Shown here piece by piece: positions 1-3,502 of a DNA stretch of 5,112 nt. Source of the stretch: Planctomycetota bacterium. Its GTDB lineage: Bacteria > Planctomycetota > Planctomycetia > Pirellulales > Thermoguttaceae. The stretch's first letter is position 1, and each line of letters starts with the position of its first letter. The translations under genes and the position numbers were made by a program. The DNA lies in contig JAEWUR010000129.1 in NCBI GenBank assembly GCA_023397045.1, forward strand, positions 1 to 5,112, in the 5' to 3' direction. Below the pieces are notes generated by a model that was not told the DNA's origin, made no database searches, and saw only the letters and a program-made list of their open reading frames with translations.

Positions 1-510
1 CGGCCCAACGCCTCGCAACAGGACCGAATCGTCGTCCGTTTTCGCCGCACCGATCGCCGCATCGCCAAACTGCACCGGCAACTGGGCCCATTGCGAACCA
101 AGAACCTCGACGTCGAGCGTCGCATCCAGATGGACCAACTCACCCCGTACCTCGCCGCGATAATCCGCTCGCGTAATCACGCCGTTGACCGGCGGCTTGA
201 TCGGGGCGGGCGACGGCTTCTGCCCGAATTGAATCAGTTTCTCCCACATCTTCAGGAACTGCCCATACGGCAGCACCACCGACGAGTCCTTCCGCTCGAA
301 GACATCGCCCAAATCCTTGAACGGCACATAGATAATGTGCTCTTGCGGCAACTCAGGCGTTGCCTCGTCGGCGTCGTCGTCAGCCGGCTGTTCATTGACC
401 TCGGCCGGCGCGTCCGAGAACGGCGATTCCGTTCGAGGTTCCTCCTGGGCAATGACGATGCCGCCCAAGGCGATCCAAAAAGCCAACGAGAATAGGCATA
501 CCCTTACCAT
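1..510 (-). CDS. Exported planctomycete protein of unknown function (N-terminal 170 residues; 3' end outside window)
   Basis: Reading from the ATG at 510 gives 170 codons with no stop before the window edge. GGGAG (520-524) lies 9 bases upstream and supports this start. Residues 1-21 form a signal peptide with a hydrophobic core (LFSLAFWIALGGIVIA) and a signal peptidase I-like VIA|Q site. Residues 22-57 are acidic and Pro-rich, probably a disordered linker. The segment starting IIYVPFKDLGDVFER (59-73) and continuing to LPYGQFLKMWEKL (80-92) resembles the opening of large secreted planctomycete proteins that I recall as uncharacterised. Next comes a beta-rich stretch (VNGVITRADYRGEVRG, 108-123) ending in LPVQFGDAAIG. 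I know no enzymatic motif here and assign no function. Export is inferred from the signal peptide. The family link is from memory and the full length is unknown. Confidence 0.85.
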   Translation of the reverse strand, partial: MVRVCLFSLAFWIALGGIVIAQEEPRTESPFSDAPAEVNEQPADDDADEATPELPQEHIIYVPFKDLGDVFERKDSSVVLPYGQFLKMWEKLIQFGQKPSPAPIKPPVNGVITRADYRGEVRGELVHLDATLDVEVLGSQWAQLPVQFGDAAIGAAKTDDDSVLLRGVGP

Positions 511-571
511 AATGGTGATCTCCCAAAGCCGTTCTGCCGGACAAAGAGTCTCGTGTTCCTGATGAGCAGAC

Positions 572-588
572 CGCTTCCAGAGGAAGCG
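572..588 (-). promoter_or_regulatory. Perfect hairpin in the probable leader of the exported-protein gene
   Basis: CGCTTCC (572-578) and GGAAGCG (582-588) pair perfectly over 7 bp around a 3-base loop. No T-run follows on either strand, so it is not an intrinsic terminator. If the promoter at 632-660 is right, the hairpin sits in the roughly 115-base leader, 62-78 bases before the start codon. It could affect mRNA stability or translation; its role is inferred from position only. Confidence 0.4.
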
Positions 589-631
589 ACGCGAAAAGAC
601 GCACCCCCACAAAGAGGCGTTCGCCGCCGTC

Positions 632-660
632 ATTCTAATGCTCGACGACAAGAAACACAA
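632..660 (-). promoter_or_regulatory. Candidate sigma70-type promoter for the exported-protein gene
   Basis: On the minus strand, TTGTGT (655-660) lies exactly 17 bases before TAGAAT (632-637). The -10 matches TATAAT at 5 of 6 positions, the -35 matches TTGACA at only 3 of 6. Transcription would begin near 625, about 115 bases before the ATG at 510. Planctomycete promoters are poorly characterised, so this is only a candidate. Confidence 0.35.
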
Positions 661-661
661 C

Positions 662-695
662 AATTTGGCGGCACATAGTCTCTATGACGCCAATT
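662..695. repeat. Imperfect palindrome just upstream of the candidate gene 1 promoter
   Basis: The arms are AATTTGGCG...CGCCAATT (one bulged T), followed inward by a GCA/A internal loop and CATAG/CTATG around a TCT loop. The palindrome abuts the -35 box at 655-660 on its upstream side. This placement suits an activator or repressor site, but the element could equally be a fortuitous hairpin. Confidence 0.35.
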
Positions 696-764
696 CCGTC
701 CGCGCAGTTCCCAAAAAATCGGCCATCCCTCGGGGATTGGGTAACCTTTTGGCCGACGATCGGA

Positions 765-822
765 TTCGGCTCGACCGAAAAGCGGAGCCCCATAGAGATC
801 GGCAATGCTCTGTCGAGCCGAA
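765..822. repeat. 11-bp perfect inverted repeat with a structured spacer
   Basis: TTCGGCTCGAC (765-775) and GTCGAGCCGAA (812-822) are exact reverse complements, separated by 36 bases. The spacer itself contains AGAG/CTCT arms (near 794-811). A smaller hairpin, CCATCCC/GGGATTGG with one bulge, lies upstream at 723-740. None has a T-run. The stretch has no convincing ORF and its function is unknown. Confidence 0.45.
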
Positions 823-882
823 GCCACCGCACGGTAATGCCATCTTTCCGTGCCTGGGTTTGTCAGCTTCGCTGGTCAAACG

Positions 883-916
883 AAAAAGGCCCGGCCTTCG
901 CGTGGAAAGCCGGGCC
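883..916 (-). terminator. Strong Rho-independent terminator for minus-strand transcription
   Basis: GGCCCGGC (888-895) pairs perfectly with GCCGGGCC (909-916). After one C/A mismatch, TTC/GAA (897-899/905-907) extends the stem around a 5-base loop. Read on the minus strand, the stem is followed directly by TTTTT (883-887) and, after CG, another TTT. There is no T-run on the plus-strand side, so it acts in one direction. The nearest upstream minus-strand stop codon is 516 bases away (1432). It therefore ends either a very long 3' UTR or an unrecognised transcript between 917 and 1431. Confidence 0.8.
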
Positions 917-1170
917 CGGGGGGGGACACGTATGCTCAATGCGGCCCTTGGCCAATCAGGATCAACCGCTTCTGCCCGCTAGGGCGTTGTGCTCAAAGTG
1001 GGGTAATCTGTAGGGACGACTCACAACGAACCCATCGGGGCGACTCATTTTCTTTCGACACGGCTGGAACGGATACGATCGGGTTGTTTCGATTCGGCGG
1101 ATATCGGTTTGGCCGTGTGCAACACAAGGTTCGCGCCGTGGCAAGGGCCGGTCGACTCCTTCGTGTTGCG
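883..1170 (-). ncRNA. Candidate structured non-coding RNA or structured 3' UTR
   Basis: Two long-range helices abut exactly: ACACGGC/GCCGTGT (1058-1064/1112-1118) and GCAACACAAGG/CCTTCGTGTTGC (1119-1129/1158-1169, 11 bp with one bulged C). Adjacent helices like this could stack in a folded RNA. The small hairpin GCCC/GGGC (974-985) and the terminator at 883-916 lie downstream in the minus-strand direction. I saw none of the hallmark sequences of tRNA, tmRNA, RNase P RNA or SRP RNA. The 5' end is a guess, since no clear promoter lies just upstream. A structured 3' UTR of the gene at 1432-2379 is the main alternative, and chance pairing in GC-rich DNA is possible. Confidence 0.25.
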
Positions 1171-1268
1171 TTTCCCTCCTGAGATGTGTTATCGCCCGGT
1201 TATGGGAAAAATCTCGGGAATCTTCATCGCCGAGTCAGAAGCGATACATTGCGCGCGGAAGGAATAAC

Positions 1269-1424
1269 ATGCTCTCGCTGGAACATGCGTCAAAGAATCG
1301 CGATCCGTCGCGCTCGTTGTTTCGCGAACAGATCGCCCAAGTGAAAAACAAACGGTGGCGAGAAACGCCAAGGGGCGTTTCCCTCGGCGGCAAAATCGCG
1401 GACCGTGCGGTTTATAACGAATAG
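1269..1424 (+). CDS. Possible 51-residue small protein, unknown
   Basis: The ATG at 1269 follows AAGGA (1259-1263) with a 5-base gap, one of the better ribosome-binding sites in the window. The frame ends with TAG at 1422-1424, 7 bases short of the convergent stop at 1432. The product is basic and hydrophilic (MLSLEHASKNRDPSRSLFRE at its start), with no signal peptide, membrane segment or motif that I recognise. No clear promoter is visible. Its 3' end overlaps the hairpin at 1362-1381. The Shine-Dalgarno site is the only positive evidence, and a chance ORF is quite possible. Confidence 0.25.
   Translation: MLSLEHASKNRDPSRSLFREQIAQVKNKRWRETPRGVSLGGKIADRAVYNE
1344..1381 (-). terminator. Terminator-like hairpin just after the low-complexity gene
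   Basis: GAAACGCC (1362-1369) and GGCGTTTC (1374-1381) form a perfect 8-bp stem with a 4-base loop, 51-70 bases beyond the minus-strand stop at 1432. Read on the minus strand, a T-rich stretch follows, but its TTTTT (1344-1348) begins 13 bases after the stem. It is therefore weaker than a canonical intrinsic terminator and may be leaky or only protect the mRNA 3' end. Confidence 0.35.
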
Positions 1425-1431
1425 GGCCGCG

Positions 1432-2379
1432 CTACGATCGGCGCCGTCCGCTGTCTTTGCCGCGATTGTCGCCGCGCGAACGGTTGCCGCGGTTGTGGTG
1501 TTGGTTGTTGGCGGGCCGCTTCGACCGAACTTCAAGGTTCTTATCGATGATCATCCCGATGACTTCGTCCCAACGCGGTATGCCGCGAAAACCGAGGCGT
1601 GCGGGTTCATCGCCTTCGGCCGTTTCGTCGTCTTCAAGGTCGAAAACGTCGTCGGCCAGCGTGTCGGCATCATGCAATTCGTCATCGTGAGCAGGTTCGG
1701 ACGGTTCCCGACTTCGATTTTCGCCGGAATCCGGATCACGGCGGCCTCGGCCGCGGCGTGGGCGTCGTCGTCTTGATTTCCGCTCGCGCGTTGCTTCGCC
1801 CGCTTCTCCCTCTTCGGAAGTTGCCTCGGGCTCGCCGATTCCTTCGCCAAACGCTTCGACCTCGTCGGCAGGTTCGGCATCAGCCTGTATCGCTTCGCTC
1901 TTCTCGGCTGTCCTTGGCCGACGACGGCGACGGCGGCGCTTTCGAGGTCGTTTCTCGGCAGGCTCCTCGCCGACGCCCTCCGAGGGTTGGCTTTCAGCCG
2001 ACGCCTCGCCCGATTCCAAAATATCGAAGGGCTCTTCAAAATCAAAACGTTCGTCGAAAAAATTGGGCGATTCTTCGGGCGAATCGGGCGGCATCGACGT
2101 CGCCGCGACTTCGGCGGCCACGGACACTTCCACCACAGTCTTAGACGCCGAGGGCGCTTCCGGTGGGGTGGGCGACAATCCAAAAAGCTCGGCAAGTGAA
2201 TCCCAAGCGGCGGGTTTGGCAGCAACCGGCGCCGATCGGCCGGCAGATTTCTTGGGAGCCGGCGGCGGTGTCGGCTGGGTGGAGCTTGGCTGTTGATGTA
2301 CCTCCTCGGCCGGGGGAGGCGCGGCACCTAGATCCGAGGCCAATGATTCCCAGTGATTCGACGGGTTCGATTCGCTCAT
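1432..2379 (-). CDS. Low-complexity acidic/Arg-rich protein of unknown function with conserved-looking C-terminal segment (315 aa)
   Basis: The start is placed at the ATG at 2379 (MSESNPSNHWESLASDLG). It gives a natural N-terminus 83 bases from the predicted transcription start, whereas the longer frame from 2451 has an unlikely Cys/His-rich extension. Two related motifs occur: HWESLASDLG..PPP (9-23) and AWDSLAELFG..PTPPE (58-74). A long disordered, mostly acidic stretch is broken by two basic blocks, KRPRKRRRRRRRPR (143-156) and RERKSRRRRPRRGRGRR (198-214). After an acidic segment comes GIPRWDEVIGMIIDKNLEVR (266-285), then an Asn/Gly/Arg-rich tail. I recall similar proteins in Pirellulales, sometimes misnamed ribonuclease E because of the Arg-rich runs; no RNase E domain is present. 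The basic blocks and RG-rich tail suggest RNA or ribosome binding, which is inference only. No signal peptide or membrane segment is seen. Confidence 0.8.
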   Translation of the reverse strand: MSESNPSNHWESLASDLGAAPPPAEEVHQQPSSTQPTPPPAPKKSAGRSAPVAAKPAAWDSLAELFGLSPTPPEAPSASKTVVEVSVAAEVAATSMPPDSPEESPNFFDERFDFEEPFDILESGEASAESQPSEGVGEEPAEKRPRKRRRRRRRPRTAEKSEAIQADAEPADEVEAFGEGIGEPEATSEEGEAGEATRERKSRRRRPRRGRGRRDPDSGENRSREPSEPAHDDELHDADTLADDVFDLEDDETAEGDEPARLGFRGIPRWDEVIGMIIDKNLEVRSKRPANNQHHNRGNRSRGDNRGKDSGRRRS

Positions 2380-2416
2380 TTTTCTCAATAGCTTAGGTAG
2401 GGGGTGAGTCACTTGC

Positions 2417-2438
2417 GCCGGACCGTTTCGGTGCCGGC
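2417..2438 (-). promoter_or_regulatory. Stable leader hairpin before the low-complexity gene
   Basis: GCCGGACCG (2417-2425) pairs with CGGT-(G)-CCGGC (2429-2438), giving 9 bp with one bulged G and a 3-base loop. It lies 38-59 bases before the ATG at 2379 and just after the predicted transcription start. No T-run follows on the minus strand, so it is not a simple terminator. It could govern translation or stability of this mRNA; the role is inferred. Confidence 0.4.
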
Positions 2439-2449
2439 AACAATGACGC

Positions 2450-2461
2450 ACGATCGATCGT
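2450..2461. repeat. 12-bp perfect palindrome at the predicted transcription start (possible operator)
   Basis: ACGATCGATCGT is a perfect palindrome just downstream of the -10 box at 2469-2474. A protein bound here could block initiation. The same core, CGATCGATCG, recurs at 2534-2545. CGATCG is frequent in this DNA, which weakens the case. Confidence 0.4.
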
Positions 2462-2468
2462 ACCGGTC

Positions 2469-2497
2469 AGTATAGCGCTTTTTCAGAAACCTGGAAA
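2469..2497 (-). promoter_or_regulatory. Sigma70-type promoter for the low-complexity gene
   Basis: On the minus strand, TTTCCA (2492-2497; 4 of 6 to TTGACA) is separated by exactly 17 bases from TATACT (2469-2474; 5 of 6 to TATAAT). It lies in the 207-base gap after the methyltransferase-like gene. Transcription would start near 2462, giving a leader of about 83 bases. It is the best promoter match in the window and argues that this gene has its own transcription unit. Confidence 0.6.
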
Positions 2498-2533
2498 GGT
2501 GCGATTCAGACAATTGATAGGCAAAGTCGGCGT

Positions 2534-2545
2534 GCGATCGATCGC
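2534..2545. repeat. Second 12-bp perfect palindrome upstream of the promoter (possible operator)
   Basis: GCGATCGATCGC is a perfect palindrome sharing the 10-base core CGATCGATCG with the one at 2450-2461. Its centre is 84 bp from the other, close to eight helical turns, and it lies on the upstream side of the -35 box. Confidence 0.4.
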
Positions 2546-2586
2546 CCAACGGCCGTGGTCTTCCTATCTTGTCTCGGCATTGCGAC

Positions 2587-3141
2587 TCAGGCGGCACGTC
2601 GGTGACAGCCAAGCGACGCCAAGTCGTCGATCTCCGAGCGAGCTTTCCGGCAGAATGTTCGTTGGCCTTCCGAGTTGCAGCGCTCGACATAGACCTGGGA
2701 GTTGTCGTGCAACATCCGCGGCACAAAGAACCACATCCGGGCGTTCGCGGGCGACTCCAGGGCCTCGGGGACGATCAGGAGATCGATCTTCCCGAGCGAG
2801 TTGGCCAGTCGAATCAAGCTGTCCGCCGGGTTGCCGGGCACGAGTTGCACTCGGGCCCCCGTCGCTCGCAGGCGTTGATGAACATCTTTCAGGTGGATGG
2901 GCTGCCCATCCGATTCAGATCGCCCCTCGAACGGGTCCATGCCCACATAATGAACGTCGGAGGACGTCGAGTTCTGTGAGGCCGCCTCGATGAGCGTCAT
3001 CGCCCGGCTACCATCGTCAATTCCCAACTCCACGATTTTGCGGATGTTAAATTGGCGAATATCGCGGTGAAGCTGGCGGCTTTCGGAAGGCTTGGAAAAA
3101 TGACTGGAACAGAAGTCTCGGATTTTGCTGAAGATGGACAA
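2587..3141 (-). CDS. Methyltransferase-fold protein (class I SAM-dependent methyltransferase-like), 184 aa
   Basis: The order of elements fits a Rossmann-like class I methyltransferase. A motif I-like strand and loop, IVELGIDDGSR (36-46), is followed by a helix. Strand 2 ends in an acidic residue (YVGMDPFEG, Asp69), and a later strand carries KIDLLIVP (Asp120). WFFVPRMLH (137-145) and VYVE (150-153) follow. I recall related planctomycete proteins annotated as methyltransferases, with no known substrate. Motif I lacks the usual GxGxG (Gly40 and Gly44 only), so SAM binding is uncertain. TTG at 3141 is preferred because GGGAGG (3148-3153) lies 6 bases before it. The ATG at 3174 would add 11 residues, two of which (GR) are encoded by that Shine-Dalgarno, and has no good site of its own. 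It is followed at 207 bases by the low-complexity gene on the same strand. Confidence 0.75.
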   Translation of the reverse strand: MSIFSKIRDFCSSHFSKPSESRQLHRDIRQFNIRKIVELGIDDGSRAMTLIEAASQNSTSSDVHYVGMDPFEGRSESDGQPIHLKDVHQRLRATGARVQLVPGNPADSLIRLANSLGKIDLLIVPEALESPANARMWFFVPRMLHDNSQVYVERCNSEGQRTFCRKARSEIDDLASLGCHRRAA

Positions 3142-3147
3142 CTTCAC

Positions 3148-3153
3148 CCTCCC
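3148..3153 (-). promoter_or_regulatory. Ribosome-binding site that decides the TTG start
   Basis: GGGAGG on the minus strand lies 6 bases before the TTG at 3141. It is directly adjacent to the in-frame GTG (3145-3147), too close to serve it, and downstream of the ATG at 3174. It therefore favours TTG. Confidence 0.55.
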
Positions 3154-3489
3154 TGGCGACAGTTGGCAACGCATGAAACGGACATCATCGGCTCTCTAAT
3201 CAGTTTCGACCGAGATTGGCCGGCGGGTTCACCTGTTTCTTCGATCCTTTTTCGTAGTCCCGCCGTATCGATTTCGTAGCGGGATGATTCACGGGGCGAT
3301 GCCCCCACCCGACTTTTCAAATCTGGTCTGGACGCAATCCCGCGTCAACGGCATACTCCCCACCCCAACGGTCGCACAGGGCGGCAGGGCCGCCAGCCAG
3401 TACGAGTTGCAGCTTGATTGGCGTCCGCCCGCTCCCGTTGGTCGCTGGACACCGCTAAAACTTCACGATCCCTGGGGCTAGTCGTACAT
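3154..3489. other. Divergent intergenic region between methyltransferase-like gene and protease
   Basis: The region should hold promoters for both divergent genes, but I find no convincing -35/-10 pair on either strand. It contains TCCCGC/GCGGGA (3258-3263/3279-3284, 15-base loop) and a tight GGCGGC-AGG-GCCGCC hairpin (3380-3394), neither followed by a T-run. A 65-codon frame at 3284-3481 is in phase with the protease and ends in TAG at 3479-3481. It lacks a suitable ribosome-binding site and a recognisable product, so I do not call it a gene. Confidence 0.5.
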
Positions 3490-3496
3490 GGAGGTG
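3490..3496 (+). promoter_or_regulatory. Ribosome-binding site of the protease gene
   Basis: GGAGGTG lies 6 bases before the ATG at 3503, an ideal Shine-Dalgarno and spacing. It favours this ATG over the in-frame ATG at 3488, which overlaps the site. Confidence 0.8.
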
Positions 3497-3502
3497 TTTC
3501 CG

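Larger units (their letters stand above)
511..1431. other. Long intergenic region without a convincing large gene
   Basis: About 920 bases separate the exported-protein gene from the stop of the low-complexity gene. Reading frames up to about 115 codons exist on both strands, but they overlap one another, lack good ribosome-binding sites and give Arg/Pro/Ser-rich products with no domain I recognise. The region holds the hairpins, inverted repeats, terminators and possible small ORF listed separately. It also has a near-exact 11-base direct repeat, GGGACGACTCA (1013-1023) and GGGGCGACTCA (1037-1047). Confidence 0.6.

Noticed and set aside
1128..1140. GGTTCGCGCC resembling a tRNA T-arm
   Set aside because: The T-loop consensus is broken, and I could find no acceptor, D or anticodon stems around it.
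962..1144. 60-codon minus-strand frame before the terminator at 883-916
   Set aside because: It was considered as the gene served by that terminator. Its start and the internal ATG lack a good Shine-Dalgarno, and it covers one of the candidate RNA helices.
638..1182. Overlapping 109-114 codon plus-strand frames (638-982, 684-1013, 850-1182) in the long intergenic region
   Set aside because: They overlap in different frames, cross the minus-strand terminator and inverted repeats, and have no proper ribosome-binding sites. At most one could be real, and none has a supporting feature.
1551..2327. 258-codon minus-strand frame and several plus-strand Arg-rich frames over 1432-2379
   Set aside because: They are shadows of the repetitive low-complexity gene. 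They lack good starts, and their Arg/Pro runs come from reading Gly/Asp/Ser codons out of phase.
2409..2726. 105-codon minus-strand frame overlapping the end of the methyltransferase-like gene
   Set aside because: It overlaps that gene out of frame, runs through the predicted promoter at 2469-2497 and has no recognisable motif. I considered a frameshifted C-terminus, but the gene's own frame ends plausibly at 2587.
3380..3394. GGCGGC/GCCGCC hairpin as a terminator upstream of the protease
   Set aside because: There is no T-run on either strand, and no gene ends nearby that would need it.
3284..3481. 65-codon plus-strand frame in phase with and just before the protease
   Set aside because: A TAG at 3479-3481 separates it from the protease. 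The ATG has only GCGGG directly abutting it, and the product is unrecognisable. I saw no sign that it is a lost N-terminus or propeptide.
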